A stretch of 64,000 nt of DNA, taken from contig OZ038433.1 in assembly GCA_964036275.1 (NCBI GenBank), forward strand, positions 9,341,048 to 9,405,047, written 5' to 3'. Within the stretch, counting starts at the first letter, position 1. Each line of letters begins with the position of its first letter. Positions 13,305 through 23,637 of this stretch are shown one piece after another. The notes beneath the pieces were generated by a model. The model ran no database searches, was not told the DNA's origin, and worked only from the letters and a program-made list of their open reading frames with translations. This stretch comes from Litoditis marina (Eukaryota; Nematoda; Chromadorea; Rhabditida; Rhabditidae). The position numbers and the translations under genes were made by a program.

Positions 13305-14439
13305 AGACCGCATTTCTTAAGTTCTTTGATCGACATGCACATAATAGATGAAAAACGGAAAGGAATCAAACTACAAATAATAAGGAGAGGCACCAAACTG
13401 CAAACACAGCAAATGAAACAGCTTTCTATACCCCTTTGCTGGCGATCCTAGAAACTTTGATTGGCATGCTACTTGAAGCATTGGAACACAGAAAACGAAT
13501 TGAGCGCCATTTGACGAGAAAACTTCTTTATTTCATTTTGTAGAATTCGCGAGGACTTTACCCACGGTTTATATCACGGTAGAGTCGTGTATAGTGCTCA
13601 CATTTCCCAACTGGACTTTGGAAGGCTGTTATTTAGAGAAAACATATATTTTACAGAAAGTTTTCTTGGATACGATTTATGAGGAAGGGGAGGAACCCTT
13701 CACATAAATGTCTATTGTTTTGAACTCAAAAACTGCCCTGAACTTTCATTGGCAAGCTGCCCAAGTCCAGTTTGGGAATGTGCGAACTATAACTCTACCA
13801 GCTAGTTGGTTGAAATGCAGCTGGCGCTTTGTAGTCACAGCCGCTTTTGCAGCTAATTTAATCATAACAAAAATAATACTCACTCAACCCAAACCCAATA
13901 AAAGCCATACTACGGCTGATAATAACCTTGAACAAGATATATCAAGTATTTCAATTCTGAGACTGGGGTGTAAATAAAACACACCAGTCCAACTTTACAA
14001 CACCGTGAATTAACAAAATCTTGAGTACTCGAACAAGCCAAAATTGAAACGCAAAAGTGAACATAGTATCAAAGTACACTCGGTGGACTAGCCTAGCACA
14101 TAAAGATAAGAGTCTACATTGGCAGAAAGATGTTCTGCGTCTCCATAATCTCATATCCCCATGATATGAGATGTTTAACATGTTTCTTCGAAAGAAAACT
14201 TTGCGAACCCACTTTGTTATGAATTAAAAATAGTCTAAAACGACAGCTATTGAAACGTCACTGTTTTGGATCCACGTATACACAGCAGCACGGAAAGCTA
14301 CTTCTTCCAGCTTTTCCCCACATAGAACATACAACAGAAAATCGTCAATTAATGAAAACTAGCGTATATTCTGTGATTCAACCAAAACATGTGTAGGCCC
14401 GCAAAAACACAACTGACAGCTGTTTACCGCTAAAAAATA

Positions 14440-14445
14440 TTTATT
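14440..14445 (-). terminator. Candidate poly(A) signal of the FKBP gene
   Basis: AATAAA on the minus strand, about 170 bases after the FKBP stop codon. Position and hexamer fit; usage is unproven. Confidence 0.4.
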
Positions 14446-14615
14446 TGTTTGTGGGAAAATCACAAGCAACAAATAATGCGAATAAATAAGAAACATTTGG
14501 AAATAAATAATAATACCGGTTTACAAAACTTATTTCATCACTTATCATAGAAGGCGACTAAAACACATAAAAGACATTGAAACTAAGAAAGATGATCAGC
14601 TTCCCCTGTGAACGT

Positions 14616-16429
14616 TTAGAGTTCACCTCCGTTGCGGTCAATCTTCATCAATTCTACATCGAATTTCAGAGCGGCGTTGGCTGAAAAAAAATACATTGAG
14701 ATGGTCAATCTAAATAATAATGTGTTATGGGAAACTAGATTTCTTTGTTTCCCCATCCTGACACATGTTTATTTACTACTGGATCAATACTATTTAAGTA
14801 TCCTAAAATTATGTTGCAATGTATGAGCAGAGCAGCTTGAGCATATGATACGAAACAGTTGAAAATATAGCACTGTTGTGATGTTAGAATTCCGCTTGAC
14901 TCCAATTCGAACGACTCATACTAGTACCTCTTGTAGTTTGTACCCATGCCCCAAATTGTGAATAAGCGTACCGGGAATCTTGGGCGGGGCTCCGCGTTCT
15001 CCATAGGCGAGTTGAGGGGGGATGGTGAGAATGCGTCTCTCACCGGCACACATGTTCAACAGACCCTGGTCCCAACCCTTGATGACCTATAACAACCAAT
15101 ACATAAGAGAGTACGCAGTACGGACTGTCACGCATACGTGATTGTCTTCTCACTAACAAAACCTGTCTATTCTAAAATCAATCAGAATGAATTTATGTAA
15201 AAAGGTAACTCGATACGAACGGCGCAAGCGCACAATTTGATGTAACACATACCAGTCTGTAGAAAAAATTCAATTAGCTAATATCGAACCTTGACCATTT
15301 TTTAAATGACGGTTTTTTTTTGAAGAAAATCGGAACTTCGCGCAGTCACGCATGTGAACGAATAAACGGGGTACGGGTTCCCTCTCCGCTCTCAACTAGT
15401 CGGTACTTACTACTTTATAAATACAAACAGTATATAGTAAACTCCATTCCTTTCAAATGTAGCTAACCTGTCCGTTGCCGAGGGTGAAGGTGAACTCCTG
15501 GTTTCTGGTGCGGCTCGAGTCGAATTCGGTTCCATCGAGCAGAGTTCCCGTGTAATGCATGTGAAGTACATCACCCTTTCTGAACAATCAAAATGGGCCA
15601 TTAAAGTTTGTCGAAGAAGAAAAATCGAAAATTTTCGAGTCGAGTCGAACTCGAAAACTCGATTTCTACCAAAACTCGAAATTTTCCAAAACCTCGAAAT
15701 TTCCCAAAACTCGAAAACTCGAAATTTTAGACGCAAAAATTCAAAACGTGAAATTTCGGAATCAAAAAGTAGATTTTTTGGTTCCGAAACCAATAAACTG
15801 GAGTCGAGTCGAACTCGAAATTTCCCAAAACTCGAAAACTCGAAATGTTCCAAAACTGGAAAACTCGAAGTTTCTCAAAACTCGAAATCTTGAACTCGAT
15901 TAACAACCCTAACATGTACTGTCGTTTTACTAGCAAGCTGGATCTCATCAAATGAGGTAACCATGGTTTTACCAGGTGATTACGGACTTCGAATTAGGAA
16001 GCTCCCTCATGGCAAATAAAAGACATCAGCACGTATCTCGAACTAACTCTAAACGTCAATCAACACAGAATTCTTAAACAATACTTCGGGAACACCAACT
16101 AAACCCCTGCTGAAGTGTTGACCCAGACACAGCTACGATCCCCTATCAAAGGGTGCATGGCTTATGTACAGGTGGGAGTTTTTGTATTGACAACTAACCA
16201 CTTAAATCAATAAGAAATGATGGAACAACAATTTGAAAGGGGTTGAGGAGCTTCACAACAGCTAAAATGATGATCATTCAGAAAATAATCGAATTCAGAG
16301 TGCATACCTAGATTTGACTTCGCAGTTCTCTGCGCGTTTCTTGATTCCTATTTGCAGTTTTTCCACCGTCTTCTCTGCTTCACACAACACGACGAAACAC
16401 GCCAGAGCGCACAAAACAGCGATTCTCAT
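14616..16429 (-). CDS. FKBP2: Secreted/ER FKBP-type peptidyl-prolyl cis-trans isomerase
   Basis: Four exons, 16429-16308, 15579-15468, 15086-14972 and 14680-14616, join in frame to 137 residues. Residues 1-18 are a hydrophobic signal peptide ending CEA. The rest is a single FKBP domain with the expected pocket motifs: [31 protein letters not shown] and LAYGERG. The family catalyses proline isomerisation during protein folding; length, signal peptide and single domain fit FKBP2, an ER-lumen member. The protein ends GGEL, a weak variant of the ER-retrieval tetrapeptide. A splice acceptor (CTATTTCAG) lies one base before the ATG. The gene is next to and downstream of the TFAM-like gene on the same strand. 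Confidence 0.93.
15600..15912. repeat. CTCGAAA-type degenerate repeat element, copy 1
   Basis: The first FKBP intron contains about fifteen degenerate copies of ACTCGAAA / AACTCGAAATTT, with two copies of a GAGTCGAGTCGAACTCGA block. Its right end (GAACTCGATTAACAACCC) matches, inverted, the left end of a similar region at 54040-54315, so this is a dispersed element rather than a local satellite only. Confidence 0.6.
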
Positions 16430-16444
16430 TCTGAAATAGTACTA
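16430..16444 (-). promoter_or_regulatory. Putative trans-splice (or 5' UTR) acceptor of the FKBP gene
   Basis: TAGTACTATTTCAG followed by A and then the start codon. It is a strong 3' splice signal with no coding exon upstream, as expected for spliced-leader addition. An ordinary 5' UTR intron would look the same. Confidence 0.5.
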
Positions 16445-17177
16445 GCTAATATAATAGTTTAGATTCATTATATGTTTATTGAGTCCAAAGACCTTCAAAA
16501 ATCGCGAGTAAGGAGACTAGTGCACGGGGGCGACGAAAAAAGTGGCAGAAAGGGTTAGTATACAAATTTAAAAGTTTTAATGAAACACAAACGCGCCTAT
16601 TTATTAGAAGTCAGAGTAAGGCATGTATGGCAGCGCTGTCGGCAATAATCTAGTAATGACACGTCATCGCATTTAATACTTACTTGCGACACGTGGACAA
16701 AAACTAATTCTACAAAAACCAAAACTTGTGCATCAATCCTAAAACCAAAATTCGTGTATCAACGGAAGGCCAGAAGAATAATAAAACAATACATAATGTC
16801 ACATCATGCGGCTAATGAAATAAAGCTCTATGGCGGTGGAAAACAAACATGCAAAGTCCATGCCAACCAGCAACAAACAGGGAATATCGATTTTACGATT
16901 GATAGATACTTGGGATGCAAATACCCATTTGGTGCACAGAAAACATTATAATAAGCATGTCATTATTATTGAATACAAAACCAGTCCCGAATGAACAGAG
17001 GTATTGGAATACAACAGAAGATGCGAAACTGAACAAAATCGATCGAAACAACTTGTAGAGAAAGGAAAAATCCTTGCCATTGTCATACTACAATGAACAA
17101 AGAACGACGAGAAACATAGATTAATGTACAATCATTCAAACACAAACTATATACAACTCATGTACAACACTACTGTT
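16430..17177. other. Spacer between TFAM-like and FKBP genes
   Basis: 748 bp with no recognisable coding sequence. At its left end is TAGTACTATTTCAG immediately before the FKBP ATG, resembling a spliced-leader acceptor. I found no clear poly(A) signal just after the TFAM-like stop. Confidence 0.5.
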
Positions 17178-19587
17178 TCACTTCTTCTCGGCCTGAACTT
17201 TGTTGATCCTATTTTCCCAGGCAGCCAGCTCCGTCTTATAGACTTCTCGGAGTTTCTCCGACTTAGTGTTATACATCTGAAAATCTCGTATTACTACCTT
17301 CAATAAATTGCGACCAGAATTGCTAATGCTCACGTGATTTGTTACACCCAAATTGAGGTGATCGTAGATCAAGGCTATTGACACCGCTACAACTGCAATA
17401 ATTTTGAACATGAAGTTGTTTATGTTTTGCTGTTTTCCGGCATGAAAGTGAAGTATGACAAAATTCCATGATTATAGTTAAAAGCCAAAATCATTCACGT
17501 TATATATTTTGAGAATATCGCCAATGAATAGTTTCAATTGTAGAGTACTTACGGGCTTACGGCTAATTCAGAGAAGTCTATTCTGATTTTATTATAAAAA
17601 TATGAAGTTAGAAAATCCTCAGCGAGCATAATTTGTCGTATGAAAAATAGAATACAGCCGAACCTCTTTCTTTCCAGTGTCCATACTCTTCCACAAGTCG
17701 GTAGCTCCCTTGAGAATATCGACAACGGGGGTCAGCGAAAGACCGCTCTTCTTTCTTGCCTCAAATTGTTCCTTCACAAACAACTGGTAACCGGACATCG
17801 GCTTAGATGGATGATTTGTCTCCTCCCACAGCTAACAAACAGAAATTATTGGTAACTCTAACTAATTCGGCTAGTTCGGGTAAAGTTGTGCGCACAAACG
17901 TGATAGCACGACAGCATCTTGAAAACCGTCAGAGGTCCAAACACACCCAAATGGTCATTCGTTAAGATCGAATATCTTTGGGAGGCATTCTTTCTCAATC
18001 TCAATCATACATCAAATTCTACCATGTTCACTCAAGATCGCAAGACATTCGAGAGTGTTTCTCATAAACAAGAAACTCGATATTTAGCTGCTAGAAACCG
18101 AAACCGCTAGGTATTCTCAACTCAAATGTTTCCTAGTTTCACTGTTTCACAGAAAACAACCTCGTTTTTCGCAACTTTGTGCGTTATGCCTATAGAGGCA
18201 AGTTTGTGAAGTTTGCAATGCGCAAAAACAATGTGATGTCATCAAATAAATCTTAAAATCTTGTGAAGTTTGAAAGCCTCATCGTTTCGAAAAGATGAAG
18301 CCAGAAGGGCTAAAAAGACACTTATCCAGAAGCAAATACTTTGCATGCGCTGTACGGTGAAAGTAACAGTTTTATAGATAACTTGTCAACAATGGTAGAC
18401 TTTCAAACCAAGTTAAATGAATTGGCCCATTCATTTTACGTCGCAGGACCGCAGTTTTTTCTTTAGCAGATCAGGTGACCGGAAGACTCTGATTTGATTA
18501 GGATAAACGGGCTTCTTTACGATACATTCATTTTGTCACTTCAAAAAACCTCGTTTCTATGCCAGCTCTTGTGCTTGTCCAAAGTCCAAACCCGATTGAA
18601 GAGCCCAAGCTGAAAAATTCCGGCGTATTCCATCCTATTCTCACCTTACGTTTCTCTCTGCGCTCCTTTCGCATTGCTCTCTCGGTTCTTCTGTTGCGAG
18701 AGGCGGCTAGCTGCTCCTCCTTTTCTTCATCTGACAGTTGTTCGAAGGCACGAGCACGTTCTTCGCGCAGCTTGTCCGATTTCATAGTGAACGCCTAAAG
18801 ACAATTTAGATCGACATCGAATACACTTCTCTTGTGTTGTATTAGAAGATTTTCTTCAACTTGTGATCGGCAAAAAATAATCGTATTCAAACACCAGTAA
18901 AGTTTGAAGAAGCGACAAAAATTAGTCCGTTTTCGTATGTTAACAAGTAAAAATTTATGATTTTTCATCAGAAGTAGACCGACTGTCTTCTTTTCGGAGA
19001 AAAAGTAGTCCGTTTTTCAATTTTTTTTGACTATCCGGACAATTTTACTGGGGTATGATCGTATTCCGCAACCACGAAGCTTGGGTAGCTTAGAGCAGCG
19101 TTGAACTATTTTCATCCCATACTATCTTAGTATCTTTAATTAAATTGCACATGTAAGTGCCCTCAATTTCATTTCAGTGGGAACTCACCTGCTTCTCATT
19201 GTCGGGAAGAGATTTCCAAGTGGCGGCTATCTTGCGCATATTTTCCACAGCATTTCCATTCGCAACTATATTCGTCTTCTTGGCATACTGTTCCTTGACA
19301 AACAAAATGTACGGACTCACTTTGAGCGGCTGCGATACATGCTTTGCGGTTTCAGCCCTTAAAGCGTGTATCATGTATATAGAAAAAAAAACACTGAAAA
19401 CAGCGCACAGCGCTATATAATTTGAGGGTTTGAGCCCATGCGTGATCTCAAACGACTCTAACTGTCTTTCCTTTAGTTTTTTTATCAGGAAGTTTTCGTC
19501 TTTACCGTTACCGTACGCTTACCTTTCAAGGCGGATTGACATTGATAAAAAACGTTTGGACATCATCTGGAGCTGGATCGACTGCAT
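17178..19587 (-). CDS. TFAM: TFAM-like mitochondrial HMG-box protein
   Basis: Five exons, 19587-19523, 19357-19189, 18794-18645, 17831-17664 and 17276-17178, join in frame to 216 residues. Residues 1-22 lack acidic residues except one near the end and carry Lys/Arg, as in a mitochondrial targeting peptide. Two HMG boxes follow: box A about 32-100 (PLKVSPYILFVKEQYAKK, TWKSLPDNEKQ) and box B about 138-204 (KPMSGYQLFVKEQFEARKK, LWKSM). A very basic linker (RNRRTERAMRKERREKRK) separates them, as in TFAM, which bends and packages mitochondrial DNA and activates its transcription. An acceptor (CTTCTAG) lies 12 nt before the ATG. A nuclear two-box HMG protein is the alternative, but size, linker and N terminus favour TFAM. 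Confidence 0.85.
18903..19055. mobile_element. Intronic MITE, GTCCGA family, copy 2
   Basis: Lies in the TFAM-like intron between exons 19357-19189 and 18794-18645. It ends in GACTATCCGGACAATTTTAC and shares the GTAGACCGACTGTCTTCTTT and AGTAGTCCGTTTTTC blocks with the copy at 24354. Confidence 0.6.
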
Positions 19588-19675
19588 TACTTCGATAACC
19601 TAGAAGGATACGGTGAATACAAGACACTCACACTATGATAATTTTATTATAAATGAGATGGAAACTGTGCTCAGT

Positions 19676-19696
19676 CCCCCCCCCCCCCCCCCCCCC
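19676..19696. repeat. Poly(C) tract
   Basis: 21 consecutive C. Similar G/C homopolymers occur at 33811 (15 G), 36712 (about 14 C) and 57497 (about 15 G). Confidence 0.95.
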
Positions 19697-20210
19697 AAGA
19701 TCAAATACTGTCTGTAGTGTATATGATCGGGGTAATCATCTACATAGTTGACGTTATATTCGGATATTCTTGAACGGTCAAGGCAGGTCCAGTGAACAGA
19801 GGTCATGGTTCACCAGAGACATTTATGGGTGTAACTTTGTGTCACTAGCTGGCTCAGCACTTGATCGTTTCTGAGAGAAAGGGCGCGGTGGAACACCCAA
19901 CCCATGTTTGTTAGCGAAATGAGGAGAGGAGTCGTCTCAATAATCGCTATTCGGGCCCAAACTGTGAACCTTATCGAGAACTAGAATACCTTCCTAAATA
20001 ACAGAGCACTCATTAAAATTGTGTGCTGATATGGGTTAGTAGTATAGCGATAGCGAGCGTAAAGCTGCCTGTTCCGTGAAAATGGCCACTGGTCGTTTAG
20101 AGTCCATCATCGAACAATGCTTCGCCCAATACGTATAATTAGAGAGTGGACACACACACAGAGAAAAAAAATAATATGAAAAGCAGGTAAATTAATGAAT
20201 TAAGCGTTTT

Positions 20211-20219
20211 GAAAATTTG
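20211..20219. repeat. Left target-site duplication GAAAATTTG
   Basis: 9-bp direct repeat flanking the long-TIR element; identical to 23249-23257. Confidence 0.85.
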
Positions 20220-23200
20220 GGCAAATGTCAAATCTTACCGACTATCAATTCTTACCGACTACATTTCTTACCGACTTATGTTCGGTATTGGTAAAGCCGG
20301 TTTTGCTCCTCATTCGAGGTTTTTCTTTGTTTATCTTTATTATTATTATTATATGTATAAACTTTATTTATGAGTTTTACGGATATATTAAGTAGATTTC
20401 AAACACTCAGTAGAATTTAGGGTTAGATGATTGGGAAACAGTCTATATGATCGGCAAATGGAACTTACCGACTTAGATCAAGTTTCTGCATTTGTGATGT
20501 TACTTGATCATATCACTTCATTGTTTTGTATTTATACTAAAACATGTCAGAAATGAAGATATACTACCCTGAGAAAGTAATCTAGCATGTTTGCCATTTC
20601 AACTGAAGATGGCATTGTATTGTTTTGAACTTGATGCCGTTTTCGAAGTCTAAATGTCAAACTTACTAACATTTTCATAGTAAATATTAATGATTGATGT
20701 TCACGTCTCATAACCCTATGCAGACATCTTTATCGCTGACGTTTCTATTTCACTTCTCACTATATTGTGCTATGAATTATATTATTGGTTCCAGAGCAGA
20801 TTGTGCTCTTCCGAGCCCCGGCTGTGAAGTAAGCTGAACGGCGGATACATGAAGGAGCGTGAACTTTCAGGTCAGCTTTTAGTGTTTCTTAATGAACTAA
20901 GTGTTTGCGTTCAATATGATAGAAGAAATACAATATCATCGTTTACATATGCTCTATGCTCTGAGCATAGGACTTGAGCGGTAGCAGCCTATGTTGACCC
21001 AATTTTTGTAATTTTCGGAGTTCACATGTTATTATTAGCAAACGATAGCTGCACATAATGCGATATAGTGTAGAAAATATCAAGACCAGTCGATTATTGT
21101 GTTCCCTATTCGCTAGGCTATCTTAGAACCTGAGCTGCATCACCTCTACTTGATTTGATCCAAATTTTGTCACTTTTAGGCAACATATGATTGGATATAG
21201 TTTTGACTAGAACGTGAGCTGCAGCAACCTTAGTTGCTTAGTTCCGCAAATTGTTATCATTTTGGCATTCAGTTTGTACTATATTATTCAGAAAAGTGCT
21301 TTTTTTTCAGGCGGATGGTCCGTTCGGAGTGTTTCAGAAGAGATTGTGAAGATAACGATGTTATATTTGATTATAGAGCTTATTCCGAACACACAATAAA
21401 TTGGTTCAACTATTTATATTTGTACATTAAATAAACAAGGTCCTATATAGAGGTCGAAAAGTCGGTGAACAAAATACACAACAAAAACTGCTTCCTTCTT
21501 CGGAAATCCGCTGCCAATCTGAAAAATAAACAGTTAAATTTCAAAAGTGAACACCCGAAGTTTTTCATAACTTGCGTTCTCTACTCTAACTCTAAGTGAG
21601 ACAGTATCATATATTCCATGGTTAAAAGGACACGGATACCTCCTATGTGTACGTTGAGCATTTATATATAGTGAGTGCTAAATGTATTATTCTCTAGCCG
21701 GAATCGAACCTGCGAGCAAAATATTTGTAGCGGGGCGCTAACCACACTGCGTTATTAAAGCACATAAAGACATGCCTTGGAATCGAAGACATGTGTGCGT
21801 ACACAGCGAAAAGTGAGATACACAGTACCCTCCCGCCTTTCCTTTTGCGACGACTATAGAATGAGATGCTTAGGTAATATGGCTGACGGATACCGGTAGT
21901 GCTAAACCAACAGCTGAACTTGGGTTGGTACAGTTCTGAGAAAGACTAGTGGAACCCAATATTACATTTTTATCAGCTGAGTTTTCGAAACATTCGCAGC
22001 AAGAGTGACAGGAAAAGGGTTCAACTATGGCTGCAGCAGCTCACATTCTAGTCAAAACTAAATCCAATCATATGTAGCTATTCTTCGTTTGTTTTCCGAA
22101 TCCGAATAACAACATGTGAAGTTACTCCAAAAATGACAAAAGTTGGGTCAGCAAAACGTGCTGCAGCTCAAGTTCTAAGATAGCCTAGCGAATAGGGAAC
22201 ACAATAATAGACTGGTCTTGATATGTTCTACACTATATCGCATTATGTGCAGCTATCATTCGTTTGTTTTCCGAATAATAACATGTGAAGTTACTCCAAA
22301 AATGACAAAAGTTGGGTCAGCAAAACGTGCTGCAGCTCAAGTTCTGAGATAGCCTAGCGAATAGGAAACACAGTAATAGACTGGGTTTGATATGTTCTAC
22401 ACTACATTCAACTATGAGGAGCTATCGTTTGCTATTAATAACATGTTAACTCCGAAAATTACAAAAATTGGGTCAACATAGGATGCTACCGCTCAAGTCC
22501 TACGCGCAGAGCATAGAGCATATGAAAACGATGATATTGTATTTCTTCTATCATATTGAACGCGAACACTTATTTCATTAAGAAAAACTAAAAGCTGACC
22601 TGAAAGTTCACGCTCCGTCATGTATCCGCCGTTCAGCTTACTTCACAGCCGGGGTTCGGAAGAGCACAATCTGCTCTGGAACCAATAATATAATTCATAG
22701 CACAATATAGTGAGAAGTGAAATAGAAACGTCAGCGATAAAGATGTCTGCATAGGGTTATGAGACGTGAACATCAATCATGAATATTTACTATGAAAATG
22801 TTAGTAAGTTTGACATTTAAACTTCGAAAACGGCATCAAGTTCAAAACAATACAATGCCATCTTCAGTTGAAATGGCAAACATGCTAGATTGCTTTCTCA
22901 GTGTAGTATATCTTCATTTCTGACATGTTTTTAGTATAAATACAAAACAATGAAGTGATATGTTCAAGTAACATCACAACTGCAGAAACTTGATCTAAGT
23001 CGGTGAGTTCCATTTGCCGATCATATAGACTGTTTTCCAATCATCTAACCCTAAATTCTACTGAGTGTTTGAAATCTAATTAATATATCCGTAAAACTCA
23101 TAAATAAAGTTTATACATATAATAATAATAAACATAAACAAAGAAAAACCTCAAATGAGGAGCAAAACCGGCTTTACCAATACCGACCCTAAGTCGGTAA

Positions 23201-23248
23201 GAAATGTAGTCGGTAAGAATTGATAGTCGGTAAGATTTGACATTTGCC
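20220..23248. mobile_element. 3.0-kb long-TIR element, probable non-autonomous Mutator-like transposon
   Basis: The termini are perfect inverted repeats beginning GGCAAATGTCAAATCTTACC. Inverted similarity continues at roughly 95% by eye for about 1.0 kb on the left (to about 21239) and 1.2 kb on the right (from about 22018). The element is bounded by an identical 9-bp duplication, GAAAATTTG. Long TIRs with 9-11 bp duplications are typical of the Mutator superfamily. Each end has three copies of CTTACCGACT in a row. No open frame inside looks like a transposase, so mobility would have to be supplied in trans. The centre holds a tRNA-like SINE (21665-21870). Other long-TIR foldback classes remain possible. 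Confidence 0.8.
21665..21870 (-). mobile_element. tRNA-derived SINE, copy 1
   Basis: The minus strand has an A-box-like GTGTGGTTAGCGCCCCGC and a strong B box, GGTTCGATTCCGGC, at tRNA spacing. Similarity to 51405-51585 extends from TATAGTG.GTGC on one side to CCGCCTTTCC.TT.GCGA on the other, so the two are one short interspersed family. Confidence 0.65.
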
Positions 23249-23257
23249 GAAAATTTG
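23249..23257. repeat. Right target-site duplication GAAAATTTG
   Basis: 9-bp direct repeat identical to 20211-20219. Confidence 0.85.
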
Positions 23258-23624
23258 AAATTTAAAAATAGTGCTGAGACGTTACGGGAAAAATTTCCGA
23301 AAACACACGCGCGTTTACATGGCAGGGTATTTTCAGTCTCCCGTCTATCGCAGATACCACAATTTCAAATTTTCCAGTAAATTTTCAAGAAATAACTTAT
23401 TATCTTGTTAGTTTTATTGTTCAAAAGCATTTCCAGCGTGACAAAAGGGTCTCTCCATCTGCTCATCGAATTTGGTAGACTTTTGAGCGCGAATAATATA
23501 TTTTCATTGAAAAACAGAAAAAAACAGTTGCATCAGCGAACGATGATGATTTCAGAGACGAGTTTATATCTATATTACTTATTGAATTTCGTGTCTTGCT
23601 GTACGACTACAGATATCTAGTAAT

Positions 23625-23637
23625 GAGATTTCAGGTA
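23625..23637 (+). promoter_or_regulatory. Putative trans-splice (or 5' UTR) acceptor of the IleRS gene
   Basis: GAGATTTCAG lies three bases before the start codon (GTAATGAGC). No upstream coding exon fits. It is either spliced-leader addition or the end of a 5' UTR intron. Confidence 0.5.

Noticed and set aside
17178..17411. A 77-residue frame with a hydrophobic start, like a small membrane protein
   Set aside because: Only the last 32 residues are coding, as the final TFAM-like exon; the hydrophobic start is intron sequence read through.
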